64,000 nt of DNA from Dechloromonas sp. A34 (GCF_026261605.1 NZ_CP102486.1:1736001-1800000), one strand, 5' to 3'; positions 38,051 to 48,202 are shown, counted from the stretch's first letter. The notes: generated by a model from the letters alone, not told the origin. Program-made: numbers and translations.

Positions 38051-39958
38051 GTGGCCCTGAACGATATGCATGCCGAAGCCGTAGCGGGGATTGTCGACCG
38101 CGTCGTCACCCGTTATCGGCGCGATCCCACCTGTATGCTGCAGATCCTGCGCGAAGTGCAGGAAGCCTGCGACTGGATTCCGCCGGAAGCCGTCGACCGC
38201 ATGCAGGCGACGCTGGGCGTGCCGCGCACCAAGATAGAAGGGGTGGCCGGCTTCTATTCATTTCTCTACACCCAGCCGCGCGGCAAATACCGCATCCTTT
38301 TTTCCGACAACATCACCGATCGCATGGCGGGCAACCTGGCGCTCATGGAGCGCTTGTGCAGCAACCTGTGGATCGAGCCGGGCAAGGTTTCGGAAGACGG
38401 TCTGGTCAGCGTCGACAAGACCTCCTGCACCGGTATGTGCGACCAGGGGCCGGCCCTGCTGGTCAATAACTACGCGGTGACCCGGCTGAGCGCCGAGCGC
38501 ATCGATGAAATCGCCGAGCTGGTGCGTAACAAGGTGCCGGTTGCCGAGTGGCCGGCCGACTATTTCAAGGTCGAAGACAATATCCGCAAGCCGGACATCA
38601 TGCTCGCTTCGCAGATGTCGCCGGGCGATGCCCTGCGCGCAGCGCGCGAGCGGGTGCCGAGCGACGGCCTGATGGCCTCCAATATGCGCTCCTGGCGCGA
38701 AGGCCTGCCCTCCGGACTCGGCGGCCCGGCCGCCATGCTCGACGAGATCAAGCGCGCCAACCTGCGCGGCCGGGGCGGTGCCGGCTTCACCACCGGCCTG
38801 AAGTGGGAGGCATGCCGCAATGCACCGCTCAAGCCGGGGCAGCAGCGCTTCGTCGTCTGCAACGCTGACGAAGGCGAACCGGGCACCTTCAAGGACCGCG
38901 TGCTGCTCACTTCCTACGCCGACCTGGTGTTCGAGGGCATGACCGTGGCTGCCTACGCGATCGGCGCCCGGCGTGGTTTCCTCTACCTGCGCGGCGAATA
39001 CCGGCACCTGCTCGAGCCGCTCAATGCGGTGCTCGAGCGGCGGCGCCAGGACAAGCTGCTGGGGACCGACATCATCGGCATTCCGGGCGGTGATTTCGAT
39101 ATTGAAATCCACCTCGGGGCCGGTGCCTACGTCTGCGGCGAGGAATCGGCGCTGATCGAGTCGCTCGAAGGCAAGCGCGGCACGCCGCGCAACCGGCCGC
39201 CGTTCCCGGTGACCAACGGTTATCTCGACCAGCCGACTATCGTCAATAACGTCGAAACCTTCGCCGCGGCGGCGCTGATCGCGTTGAAGGGCGGGGAGTG
39301 GTACGCCGCGATCGGCACCAAGCTGTCGGCCGGCACCAAGATTCTTTCAGTTTCCGGCGACTGCGAGCGGCCGGGGCTTTATGAGTATCCCTTCGGCGTC
39401 AGCATTCAGCAGGTGCTCGACGATTGCGGTGCCAAGGACACGCAGGCGGTGCAGGTCAGTGGCCCGTCCGGGGTCTGCGTTTCACCCGACGAGTTCGACC
39501 GCGTCATTGGTTTCGAGGATATTCCGACGGCCGGCGCCTTCACCATTTTCGACAACAGCCGCGATATGTTCGAGGTGGCCCGCAATTACGTGCATTTCTT
39601 CCAGCACGAAAGCTGCGGTTTTTGCACGCCGTGCCGGGTCGGCACCTCGCTCTTGAAAAACCTGATGGACAAACTGCACAACGGTTGCGGCTCACCCTAC
39701 GACTTCACCGAAATCGAGAAGCTCAACCAGTTGCTGCAATCGATGAGTCACTGCGGTCTCGGGCATACGGCCTGCAATCCAGTGCTCGATACCATCGCCA
39801 AGTTTCGCCCGGCCTATGAGAAGCACATGGTGCAGCAGGATTTCGCGCCGGCCTTCGATCTCGACCGGGCACTCGCTTCAGCACGCCAGATGACCGGCCG
39901 CGACGACGCGGCCGCCCACATCATCAAGGAAGAATTCGGCGAGGAGAATTCCCTATGA
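38051..39958 (+). CDS. hoxF: NAD-reducing hydrogenase diaphorase subunit HoxF
   Basis: HoxF is the NAD(H)/FMN-binding subunit of the soluble bidirectional [NiFe] hydrogenase (group 3d). The 635-residue product fuses a NuoE-like domain (about 1-160) to a NuoF-like domain (about 190-610). The first part keeps only the second cysteine pair (CTGMC); the first pair is replaced, as is usual in HoxF. The second part has [27 protein letters not shown] and the [4Fe-4S] motif CGFCTPC. I chose the GTG at 38051 behind GGAGGT; codons back to 37931 lack this. Its end overlaps hoxU by 4 bp. Confidence 0.93.
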   Translation: MALNDMHAEAVAGIVDRVVTRYRRDPTCMLQILREVQEACDWIPPEAVDRMQATLGVPRTKIEGVAGFYSFLYTQPRGKYRILFSDNITDRMAGNLALMERLCSNLWIEPGKVSEDGLVSVDKTSCTGMCDQGPALLVNNYAVTRLSAERIDEIAELVRNKVPVAEWPADYFKVEDNIRKPDIMLASQMSPGDALRAARERVPSDGLMASNMRSWREGLPSGLGGPAAMLDEIKRANLRGRGGAGFTTGLKWEACRNAPLKPGQQRFVVCNADEGEPGTFKDRVLLTSYADLVFEGMTVAAYAIGARRGFLYLRGEYRHLLEPLNAVLERRRQDKLLGTDIIGIPGGDFDIEIHLGAGAYVCGEESALIESLEGKRGTPRNRPPFPVTNGYLDQPTIVNNVETFAAAALIALKGGEWYAAIGTKLSAGTKILSVSGDCERPGLYEYPFGVSIQQVLDDCGAKDTQAVQVSGPSGVCVSPDEFDRVIGFEDIPTAGAFTIFDNSRDMFEVARNYVHFFQHESCGFCTPCRVGTSLLKNLMDKLHNGCGSPYDFTEIEKLNQLLQSMSHCGLGHTACNPVLDTIAKFRPAYEKHMVQQDFAPAFDLDRALASARQMTGRDDAAAHIIKEEFGEENSL

Positions 39959-40653
39959 GCCAGACCTTTACTCTCGACGGCAAGACCATTCCCTTCGAGG
40001 ATGGCCAGACCATCATGCAGGCCGCGACCAAGGCCGGGGTTTTCATTCCACACCTCTGTTATCACCCGGAATTCAAGCCGCACGGTTCATGCAAGCTGTG
40101 CACCGTCAAGGCCAACGGCCGGCAGACGGCTTCCTGCACGATGCGGGCGATGGCCGGCATGGTGGTCGAAAGCGATACCGAGGAAATCAACGCCGAACGC
40201 CGGGCACTGACCCAGATGCTGTTCGTCGAGGGTAATCATTTCTGCCCCTCGTGCGAGCAGAGCGGCAACTGCCAGTTGCAGGCCACGGCCTACCACCTGG
40301 GCATGATGTCGCCGCACTTCGACCACTTCTTCCCGAACCGGGCGGTCGATGCCTCGCACCCCGAGGTGCTGCTCGACTTCAACCGCTGCATTCTCTGTTC
40401 GCTGTGCGTGCGGGCCAGCCGCGACGTCGACGGCAAGAACGTCTTTGCCTTGTCCGGCCGTGGCATCAAGACCCATCTGATCGTCAATGCCAAGTCCGGC
40501 AAGCTGGCCGACACTGACTTCGCGCTCGACGACAAGGCGGCGCAGGTCTGCCCGGTCGGTGTCATCCTCAAGAAGCGGCGGGGCTTTGCCGTGCCGATCG
40601 GCGAACGCACTTACGACAAGCAGCCGATTGGCGAAACCGTGGAGGGGCGCTGA
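39955..40653 (+). CDS. hoxU: NAD-reducing hydrogenase diaphorase subunit HoxU
   Basis: HoxU (232 aa) is the electron-transfer subunit corresponding to the N-terminal third of NuoG. Ligand sets are visible for a [2Fe-2S] cluster (CYHPEF, SCKLC, SCTMRA), a His-Cys3 [4Fe-4S] cluster (HFCPSCEQSGNC) and a further cluster (CILCSLC with a distal CPVG). It links HoxF to the hydrogenase subunits HoxY and HoxH. The ATG overlaps the hoxF stop (ATGA), so translation is coupled. Confidence 0.94.
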   Translation: MSQTFTLDGKTIPFEDGQTIMQAATKAGVFIPHLCYHPEFKPHGSCKLCTVKANGRQTASCTMRAMAGMVVESDTEEINAERRALTQMLFVEGNHFCPSCEQSGNCQLQATAYHLGMMSPHFDHFFPNRAVDASHPEVLLDFNRCILCSLCVRASRDVDGKNVFALSGRGIKTHLIVNAKSGKLADTDFALDDKAAQVCPVGVILKKRRGFAVPIGERTYDKQPIGETVEGR

Positions 40654-40654
40654 G

Positions 40655-41205
40655 ATGACTGCTCCCAAGAAAAAGCTGAAAGTAGCGACGACTTCGCTGG
40701 CCGGCTGCTTCGGTTGCCACATGTCTTTCCTCGATATCGACGAACGGCTGTTCACGCTGCTCGAACACATCGAGTTCGACCGCTCGCCGCTGACCGACAT
40801 CAAAACCTGTAGTCCGGACTGCGATCTCGGCATCATTGAAGGCGGCCTGTGCAATGCCGAGAACGTCCATGTCCTGCGCGAGTTCCGCAAGAACTGCAAG
40901 ATCCTGATCGCCATCGGCGCCTGCGCCATCAACGGCGGCCTGCCGGCTCAGCGCAATCATCTGCAACTGACAACCATCCTTGAAGAGGTTTATCACACCA
41001 GCCCGGGCTGAACAACGGCATGATCCCGAACGACCCCGAACTGCCGCTGCCGCTCAACAAGGTGCACCCGATCCACGAAGTGGTGAAGGTCGATTTCTTC
41101 ATCCCGGGCTGCCCGCCCTCGGGCGACGCGATCTGGAAGGTGCTGACCGACCTGCTGGCCGGCCGCGAGCCGACGCTGGAGCACGGCCTGATGCACTACG
41201 ATTAA
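40655..41205 (+). CDS. hoxY: NAD-reducing hydrogenase small subunit HoxY, apparent frameshift
   Basis: HoxY carries the [4Fe-4S] cluster closest to the [NiFe] centre. The first frame gives TTSLAGCFGCHMSFLDID, TCSPDCDLGIIEGG and AIGACAINGG, then hits a TGA at 41009-41011. The second frame resumes immediately with NNGMIPNDPELPLPLNKVHP and holds the last ligand, IPGCPPSGD, ending at 41205. One missing base in GCCCGGGC (41001-41008) explains the break and restores 183 residues. Losing the C-terminal cysteine would inactivate the enzyme, yet hoxF, hoxU and hoxH are intact, so a sequencing error is more likely than decay. Confidence 0.88.
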
Positions 41206-41218
41206 CCGAGGTAGAACA

Positions 41219-42682
41219 ATGACCTACAACCTTGAAACTGCCGAATATCCCGAAAAGTTGCGCCGGGTGGCGATCGATCCCGTCTCCCGCGTCGAGGGCC
41301 ACGGCAAGGTCACCATCCTGCTCGATGAGCACAACAAGGTGCACCAGGTGCGCCTGCACATCGTCGAGTTCCGCGGCTTCGAAAAATTCATCCAGGGCCG
41401 ACCCTACTGGGAGGTCCCGGTCATGGTCCAGCGCCTGTGCGGCATCTGCCCGGTGTCGCACCACCTTGCCGCCTCCAAGGCGCTCGATGTCATCGTCGGC
41501 GCCAAGAAGCTGACCCCGGCTGCCGAGAAACTGCGCCGCCTGATGCATTACGGCCAGATGTTGCAGTCGCATGCGCTGCACTTCTTCCATCTCTGCTCGC
41601 CTGATCTGCTGTTCGGTTTCGACAGCGACGTGACCAAGCGCAACATCGTCGGCGTCGCCGCCGCCCACCCGGAAATCGCCAAGCGTGGTGTGCTGCTCAG
41701 GAAGTTCGGCCAGGAGGTCATTCGCGTCACCGCCGGCAAGCGGGTGCATGGCACGGGGGCGGTTCCCGGCGGGATGAACAAGTCCCTGACCGTGGCCGAG
41801 CGCGACCTGCTGCTGAAGGACATCTACACCATGGTCGCCTGGGCGCGCGACGCGGTGCACCTGATCCAGAAGGTGCACACCCAGGACCCGGGGCTCTACA
41901 ACAGCTTCGGCATCTTCCGCTCCAATTTCATGTCGATCGTCGGCCACAACGGCGATCTCGACTTCTATCACGGCACGCTGCGCGCCCGCGACGACAACGG
42001 CAAACTGATTTTCGACGGCGTCGATTACCAGCAGTACGACAAGTACATCGAAGAGGAAGTGAAGCCCTGGAGCTACATGAAGTTCCCGTTCTTCAAGGCC
42101 CAGGGTAAGGAGCACGGCTGGTACAAGGTCGGCCCGCTGGCCCGGGTGCAGAATTGCGACCAGATCTCGACGCCGTTTGCCGAGCACGAACGCAAGGAAT
42201 TCGTCGACTATGCTGGCGGCACGCCGATGCACGCGCCGCTCGCCTACCACTGGACGCGGATGATCGAGATGCTGCACGCCGCCGAGGTGATCAAGGATCT
42301 GCTGCATGACGACGACCTGCTCAGCAACGACCTGATGGTCGAGGGCGAACGCCAGATGGAAGGCGTCGGCGTCATCGAAGCACCGCGCGGCACCTTGTTC
42401 CATCATTACCGGGTCGACGAGAACGACCTGATCACGATGGCCAACCTGATCGTGTCGACCACCAACAACAACCAGGCGATGAACGAGGCCGTGCGCCATG
42501 TCGCCCGCCGTTACCTGCAGGGCCGGGAAGTGACCGAGGGCCTGCTCAACCACATCGAGGTCGCGATCCGCGCCTTCGACCCCTGCCTGTCCTGTGCCAC
42601 CCATGCGCTGGGCAAGATGCCGCTCGAAGTCGAGCTGGTCGATGTCGAAGGCCAGCGGGTTCATTCCCTGAGCCGTTCGTGA
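41219..42682 (+). CDS. hoxH: NAD-reducing hydrogenase large subunit HoxH
   Basis: HoxH (487 aa) contains the [NiFe] active site that splits or makes H2. The N-terminal signature RVEGHGK with RLCGICPVSHH gives the first cysteine pair, and DPCLSCATH near the C terminus gives the second. The 25 residues after that histidine (starting ALGKMPLEV) are the removable C-terminal peptide, so a maturation protease is needed. The next gene encodes one. The arrangement hoxFUYHW is that of group 3d hydrogenases. Confidence 0.95.
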   Translation: MTYNLETAEYPEKLRRVAIDPVSRVEGHGKVTILLDEHNKVHQVRLHIVEFRGFEKFIQGRPYWEVPVMVQRLCGICPVSHHLAASKALDVIVGAKKLTPAAEKLRRLMHYGQMLQSHALHFFHLCSPDLLFGFDSDVTKRNIVGVAAAHPEIAKRGVLLRKFGQEVIRVTAGKRVHGTGAVPGGMNKSLTVAERDLLLKDIYTMVAWARDAVHLIQKVHTQDPGLYNSFGIFRSNFMSIVGHNGDLDFYHGTLRARDDNGKLIFDGVDYQQYDKYIEEEVKPWSYMKFPFFKAQGKEHGWYKVGPLARVQNCDQISTPFAEHERKEFVDYAGGTPMHAPLAYHWTRMIEMLHAAEVIKDLLHDDDLLSNDLMVEGERQMEGVGVIEAPRGTLFHHYRVDENDLITMANLIVSTTNNNQAMNEAVRHVARRYLQGREVTEGLLNHIEVAIRAFDPCLSCATHALGKMPLEVELVDVEGQRVHSLSRS

Positions 42683-43170
42683 ACGCAGCGGTTGTCGTCT
42701 TCGCCGTCGGTAATCCCAGCCGCGGCGACGACGCCATCGGGCCGCTGTTGCTCGAGCGGCTGGGTGGTTGGCTGGATGACGAGGGGCTGGCCGGGCAATT
42801 CGAACTGATCGAGGATTTCCAGCTGCAGATCGAGCACGCCCTCGATCTGGGCGGGCGCCGGCTGGCCCTGTTCATCGATGCCGGCGCCGGCACCCCGGGA
42901 CCCTACACCTTCCGGCGCATCGCACCGGCTACCGGCATCGCCCACACCACGCACGAACTGCCACCGGAGGCGGTGCTCCAGGTCTATCGCCAAACCGAAG
43001 GCGCCGAGCCACCGCCGGCCTTCGTGCTCTGCGTGCGCGGTGAGCAATTCGAGCTCGGCGAGCCGTTGACGGCTGCAGCTACTGCCGGCCTCGAAGGCGC
43101 CTGGCAACTGTTGACCGAACTCTGCCGGAAATCCGTACTGACGGAATGGGAGCGGGCAGCGCTGGCTTAG
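42679..43170 (+). CDS. hoxW: Hydrogenase maturation endopeptidase HoxW
   Basis: A 163-residue protease of the HyaD/HycI (M52) family that trims the HoxH C terminus after nickel insertion. The N-terminal VVFAVGNPSRGDDAIGPLL holds the first acidic metal ligand (Asp in RGDD). FIDAGAGTPGP and TTHELPPE provide further ligand positions. It starts with GTG overlapping the hoxH stop by 4 bp. No hypA-F nickel/iron-insertion genes are in the window, so they must be elsewhere. Confidence 0.85.
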   Translation: MNAAVVVFAVGNPSRGDDAIGPLLLERLGGWLDDEGLAGQFELIEDFQLQIEHALDLGGRRLALFIDAGAGTPGPYTFRRIAPATGIAHTTHELPPEAVLQVYRQTEGAEPPPAFVLCVRGEQFELGEPLTAAATAGLEGAWQLLTELCRKSVLTEWERAALA

Positions 43171-43286
43171 GCGGTCGCCCGGCGCTACTGGCAGCGGCTC
43201 GGTCGGGGTTTGGCGCCTCTGATGAAAAAGCGCTCGGCAAGCGGCTCTTGGGCATTCAGACGCTGGCGGACAGAATTCACGGAGCC

Positions 43287-43320
43287 TATAATCGGATCAG
43301 CTAATGACTGATTGGTCAGT
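43287..43320 (+). promoter_or_regulatory. Promoter -10 with TetR-type operator before yhiI
   Basis: A consensus -10 box TATAAT is at 43287-43292; the -35 is weak. Overlapping the expected start of transcription is ACTGATTGGTCAGT (43307-43320), a perfect 5-bp dyad with a 4-bp centre, of the form bound by TetR-family repressors that often control such HlyD/ABC efflux operons. No tetR gene is next to it here. Confidence 0.55.
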
Positions 43321-43337
43321 AAATGATCGGGGGCCTT

Positions 43338-44324
43338 ATGAACCGTTCTCGTCTTGGTAAAACGCTGGTTTTTGCCCTTTTGGCTGTGTCAGCCGCCGGC
43401 CTCGGCTACATCCTTTATCAGCAGCGTCCGGCTGGCTTGCCGAGTGGTTTTGCCTCGGGCAACGGGCGGCTGGAGGCCATCGAGGTCGATGTCGCGACCA
43501 AGATTTCCGGCCGCCTGAGTGCTGTCCTGTCGCGCGAAGGCGACATGGTCGCAGCCGGCGACGTCGTGGCCAGGCTGGATGCCGACGATCTGCGCGCCCA
43601 ACTGCGGATGGCCGAAGCACAGGTCGAGCAGGGCCAGCGGGCGCTCGATCAGACGCGGGCCGGCGTGCGCAAGTCGGCGAGCGACGTGAAGCTGGCCGGC
43701 AAAAGCCTGAAGCGCTCGGAAGATCTGGTCGGCCGGGGTTTTATCAGCCGCAGCAAGCTGGATACCGACCAGACCGGCATGGATGGCGCGCAGGCCGGCC
43801 TGGCCCAGGCGCAAAGCCGGGTCGGCGAGGCTGATGCCGCAGTGGCCGCCGCCGAGGCCAGGGTCGAAAGCTTCAAGGTGAACTTGAACGACACCGCGCT
43901 CCGGGCGCCGATCGGCGGTCGGGTGCTTTACCGGCTGGCCGAGCCGGGCGAGGTTCTGGGGGCTGGCGGCAAGGCGCTGACCCTGCTCGATCTGTCCGAT
44001 ATGTACATGACGATTTACCTGCCGACCGAGAAGGCCGGGCAGGTGGCGCTCAACAGCGAGGCCCGCCTCCTGCTCGATGCCCTGCCCGGGCAGGTGATTC
44101 CGGCCAGCGTCAGCTTCGTGGCCGCAAAGGCGCAATTCACGCCGCGCGAAGTCGAAACCCGAAGCGAGCGCGAGAAGCTGATGTTCCGTCTCAAGGTCAA
44201 GGCCGATCCGGCCTGGCTGGCAGCACACCGCGATCTGGCCAAGGGCGGCATGCCGGGCGTCGCCTATGTCCGGTTCGATGCCAAGGCAGCCTGGCCGGCC
44301 AACCTGCAGGTCGACGGAAAGTAG
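43338..44324 (+). CDS. yhiI: HlyD-family membrane fusion protein (YhiI-like)
   Basis: A 328-residue periplasmic adaptor. It has an N-terminal membrane anchor (about residues 9-26), a lipoyl half ([19 protein letters not shown]), a long coiled coil (about 85-185, rich in Ala, Gln and Lys), the second lipoyl half ([19 protein letters not shown]) and a beta-barrel region. It is expected to bridge the inner-membrane ABC system to an outer-membrane channel. The ATG at 43338 lies after the operator; an ATG at 43323 would abut the operator dyad. Gene order matches the E. coli yhiI-rbbA-yhhJ set. Confidence 0.85.
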   Translation: MNRSRLGKTLVFALLAVSAAGLGYILYQQRPAGLPSGFASGNGRLEAIEVDVATKISGRLSAVLSREGDMVAAGDVVARLDADDLRAQLRMAEAQVEQGQRALDQTRAGVRKSASDVKLAGKSLKRSEDLVGRGFISRSKLDTDQTGMDGAQAGLAQAQSRVGEADAAVAAAEARVESFKVNLNDTALRAPIGGRVLYRLAEPGEVLGAGGKALTLLDLSDMYMTIYLPTEKAGQVALNSEARLLLDALPGQVIPASVSFVAAKAQFTPREVETRSEREKLMFRLKVKADPAWLAAHRDLAKGGMPGVAYVRFDAKAAWPANLQVDGK

Positions 44325-44329
44325 GAGGC

Positions 44330-47067
44330 ATGGGCCGCGCGCCGGTCGCCCGCTTGTCCGGCGTCAGTCATCGCTACGGCAACGTGATGGCGCTGGAGGC
44401 GGTCGATATCGCCTTGCCGGCCGGCTGCATGGTCGGCCTGATCGGACCGGACGGCGTCGGCAAATCCTCGCTGTTGGCCTTGGTCTCGGGCGCACGGCAG
44501 ATTCAGGCGGGCAAGGTGGAGGTGTTGGGCGGCAACATCGGCGAGCGTCGTTTCCGCGCCTCGGTGCAGCCGCGCATCGCTTACATGCCGCAGGGGCTGG
44601 GCAAGAACCTCTATCCGACGCTGTCGGTATTCGAGAATGTCGATTTCTTCGGTCGCCTGTTTGGACAGGGGCGGCGCGAACGCGCCCAGCGCATCGCCGA
44701 ACTGCTGGACAGCACTGGCCTGGCGCCGTTCCGCGAACGGCCGGCTGCCAAGCTGTCGGGGGCATGAAGCAGAAGCTCGGCCTGTGCTGCGCCCTGATCC
44801 ACGATCCCGACCTGCTGATTCTCGACGAACCGACGACCGGCGTCGATCCGCTGTCGCGCCGCCAGTTCTGGGAGTTGATCGACACCATCCGTGCCCGCCG
44901 GCCGGGAATGAGCGTGCTGGTGGCAACGGCTTACATGGAAGAGGCCGAGCGTTTCGATTGGCTGGTAGCGATGGACGACGGTCGAGTGATCGGCCACGGC
45001 ACGCCGGCCGAGCTGCGGGCGCAGACCGGGCAGGCGACCCTCGATGGCGCCTTCATCGAATTGCTGCCGCTAGCCCGCCGCCAGGCACACCACGCGCTGG
45101 TCATCCCGCCCCGGGTCGGCGACGGGGGCGTTTGTGCCATTGAGGCCGAAGGGCTGTCGCAGCGTTTCGGCGACTTCACGGCGGTGGACCGCGTCAGTTT
45201 TCGCATCGAGGCCGGCGAGATCTTCGGCTTTCTCGGCTCAAACGGCTGCGGCAAGACGACGACGATGAAAATGCTGACCGGCCTTCTGCCGCCGACCGAG
45301 GGCACGGCGAAGCTATTCGGCAAGGCGATCGATGCCCGCGACCTCGAAACGCGCAAGCAGGTCGGCTACATGTCGCAGTCCTTCTCGCTGTATGGCGAGC
45401 TGACGGTGCTGCAGAACCTCGATCTGCACGCCCGCCTCTTCCACCTCGCGGAGGCTCGGCGCGAGCAGCGCATTGCCTTGCTGATGCAGCGTTTCGGGCT
45501 GGCCGAATACGCCGGCCAGGCGGCGGCCGACCTGCCGCTCGGCATCCGCCAGCGCCTCTCGCTGGCCGTGGCCGTGGTCCATGAGCCGAGGCTGTTGATC
45601 CTCGACGAGCCGACCTCCGGCGTCGACCCGGTGGCACGCGACGAATTCTGGGCCTTGCTGGTCGAACTGTCGCGCCTGCAGGGCGTCACCATCTTCATTT
45701 CGACCCACTTCATGAATGAGGCCGAGCGCTGCGACCGCATCTCGCTGATGCATGCCGGCAAGGTGCTGGCCAGTGACACGCCGGCCGGGCTGTGCGCGGC
45801 GCGCGGCGAGCCGACGCTGGAGGCGGCCTTCATCAGCTATCTGGAGGAGGCGACCGGGGTGGCGAAGAGTGGGCCCGCCGTCGTTCCCGACACGGTGGCC
45901 GGGAATACGGCTGCGTCGCCAGCCCTGCCCATCCGCTCGCCCGCCTTCAGCCTGCGCCGCCTGCTCGGCTATGCCTACCGCGAGGCGCTCGAACTACGGC
46001 GCGATGCCATCCGCCTGGCCTTCGCGCTGCTCGGCTCGGTGGTCATGATGTTCGTGCTCGGCCATGGCTTGTCCTTCGATGTCGAAGGGCTGCGCTTCGC
46101 CGTGCTCGATCGCGATCAGACCCCGGAAAGCCGCGACTACATCGCCAACGTTGCCGGCTCGCGGTATTTCGTCCAGCGCCCGGCGTTGGTCGACGATGCC
46201 GATCTCGACTGCCGCATGAAGAGCGGCGAGGTGTCGCTGGCCATCGACATTCCAGAAGGTTATGGCCGTGACCTGCGGCGTGGGCGCAAGCCGGAAGTCG
46301 GCGTCTGGGTCGATGGCGCCATGCCGTATCGCGGCGAGACGATACGTGGCTACATGGATGGCTTGCACCGCGATTACGTGCGCCAGATGATGCGTGAGGC
46401 GACCGGCAGCTACCCGGCCAAGGTGCTGGAGATCGAATCGCGTTATCGCTACAACCAGGATTTCAAGAGTGTTTACGCCATGGTGCCGGCCGTCATCCCG
46501 CTGCTCCTGCTGCTCATCCCGGCCATCCTGATGGCGCTCGGCGTGGTCCGCGAAAAAGAGCTCGGCTCGATTACCAACCTGTACGTCACGCCGGTGACGC
46601 GGCTCGAATTCCTGATCGGCAAGCAGTTGCCTTACATCGCCGTCTGCATGGCCAGCTATCTGCTGATGATGGGCGAGGCGGTCTTCGTCTTCGGTGTGCA
46701 GGTCAAGGGCAGCTTCGCCGCGATGACGCTGGGCGCCTTGCTCTATGTCACGGCGACTACCGGCCTCGGCCTGCTGATGTCCACCTTCACCAAGACGCAG
46801 ATTGCGGCGCTGTTCGGCACGGCCATCGTGACCATGTTGCCGACCATCCAGTTCTCCGGCCTGACGACGCCGGTCGAGGCCCTGGAGGGGGCGGGGTACT
46901 GGATTGGCCAGGGCTATCCGGCGACCTATTTCATCCTGATCTGCCGCGGCGCCTTTACCAAGGGCCTGGGTTTTGCCGACTTGTGGCAGTCGCTGCTGGC
47001 GCTGGCCGCCTTCATTCCTCTGCTCACGGTGGCCAGCGTGGTCTTGCTCAAGAAGCAGGAGAAGTAG
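44330..47067 (+). CDS. rbbA: RbbA-like ABC-ABC-permease fusion, apparent frameshift
   Basis: Two ABC ATPase domains fused to an ABC-2-type membrane domain, as in RbbA/YhiH. The first ATPase starts at 44330 (Walker A GPDGVGKS) and its frame stops inside the signature LSGGMKQKL at 44764. The downstream frame carries the rest: Walker [14 protein letters not shown], the second ATPase ([21 protein letters not shown]), and a permease with a large extracytoplasmic loop and about six helices. One missing G in the run at 44758-44762 explains the break; restoring it gives 912 aa, close to the family's about 911. RbbA has been linked to ribosome ATPase activity, but this operon context suggests export. 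Confidence 0.86.
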
Positions 47068-47068
47068 C

Positions 47069-48202
47069 ATGGCCGGCTTTTCCCTGAGCAACATCTTCCG
47101 CCTCGGCCTCAAGGAGTTGCGCAGCCTGGCCGCCGACAAGGTGCTGCTCGGGCTGATCGTCTGGGCCTTCTCGGGCGCCATCTACGAGGCGGCGACGGGA
47201 AGCTCGCAGCAGCTCAACAACGCCCCGGTCGCCATCGTCGATGAAGACAGTTCGCCGCTCTCGGCCCGGCTGGCCGGCGCACTCTATCCGCCGTACTTTC
47301 GTCGCCCGGAGTTGATCGGCCTGGAACAGGTCGACGATGCGATGAACCGGAATTTGTACTCTTTCGTGCTGGTCATCCCCAGCCATTTCCAGCGTGATGT
47401 GAGCGCCGGCCGGCGCCCGGAAATCCAGCTTAACATCGACGCCACGGTGATCAGCCAGGCCTTCATCGGCGCCAGTTACATCAACAACATCGCCAGCGGC
47501 GAGGTCGGCGAATTCCTGACCGGACGTCGCGCCGACGAGGACACGCCGATCCGCCTGACCGCCCGCGCCCGTTTCAATCCGAATTTGACCGGCCTGTGGT
47601 TCGGCGGCGTCATGGAGGCGATCAACAACGTCACCATGCTGACCATCATCCTGGTCGGCGCCGCCTTCATCCGCGAACGCGAGCACGGCACCATCGAGCA
47701 CCTGCTGGTCATGCCGCTGCGGCCGTTCGAGATCATGATGGCGAAAATCTGGGCGAACGGGCTGGCCGTACTGATTGGCGTCGCTTTTGCGTTGCTCGTC
47801 ATGGTCAAGCAGGTTCTGCAGGTGCCGATAGCCGGGTCGGTGGGGCTCTTTCTGGCGGCGGCGGTGTTCTACCTGTTCTCTGCAGCGTCGATTGGCATCT
47901 TTCTCGGCACACTGGCGCGCTCAATGCCGCAACTCGGCCTGCTCATCATTATCACCATCGTGCCGCTGCAACTGCTGTCCGGCGGGGTGACGCCACAGGA
48001 GAGCATGCCGGCGGCGATCCAGAACATCATGGCGGCAACGCCGACCACCTATTTCGTCCGTCTGGCCCAGGGCATTCTCTATCGCGGGGCGGGGCTGGAA
48101 GTCATTTGGCCCGATCTGCTCGGGATGACGGCAGTCGGGGGCTGTTTCTTCGCGATTGCGCTGTTCCGCTTCCGCCGGGCGGTGACGCAGACGCAAGTCT
48201 GA
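47069..48202 (+). CDS. yhhJ: ABC-2 type permease (YhhJ-like)
   Basis: A 377-residue inner-membrane permease. It has one N-terminal helix (about 23-43), an extracytoplasmic domain (about 50-175), then five or six helices from about residue 180, with the ABC-2 signature region EREHGTIEHLLVMPLRPFEI. The ATG starts 1 bp after the rbbA stop. It forms the translocation pore with the permease domain of the RbbA-like protein and the adaptor YhiI. The transported substrate is unknown. Confidence 0.88.
   Translation: MAGFSLSNIFRLGLKELRSLAADKVLLGLIVWAFSGAIYEAATGSSQQLNNAPVAIVDEDSSPLSARLAGALYPPYFRRPELIGLEQVDDAMNRNLYSFVLVIPSHFQRDVSAGRRPEIQLNIDATVISQAFIGASYINNIASGEVGEFLTGRRADEDTPIRLTARARFNPNLTGLWFGGVMEAINNVTMLTIILVGAAFIREREHGTIEHLLVMPLRPFEIMMAKIWANGLAVLIGVAFALLVMVKQVLQVPIAGSVGLFLAAAVFYLFSAASIGIFLGTLARSMPQLGLLIIITIVPLQLLSGGVTPQESMPAAIQNIMAATPTTYFVRLAQGILYRGAGLEVIWPDLLGMTAVGGCFFAIALFRFRRAVTQTQV

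Noticed and set aside
44266..47067. A single 933-codon frame as the start of rbbA
   Set aside because: Its part before about 44764 is out of frame with the first ATPase domain, which is clearly encoded in another frame from 44330. The natural gene is the two-frame version.
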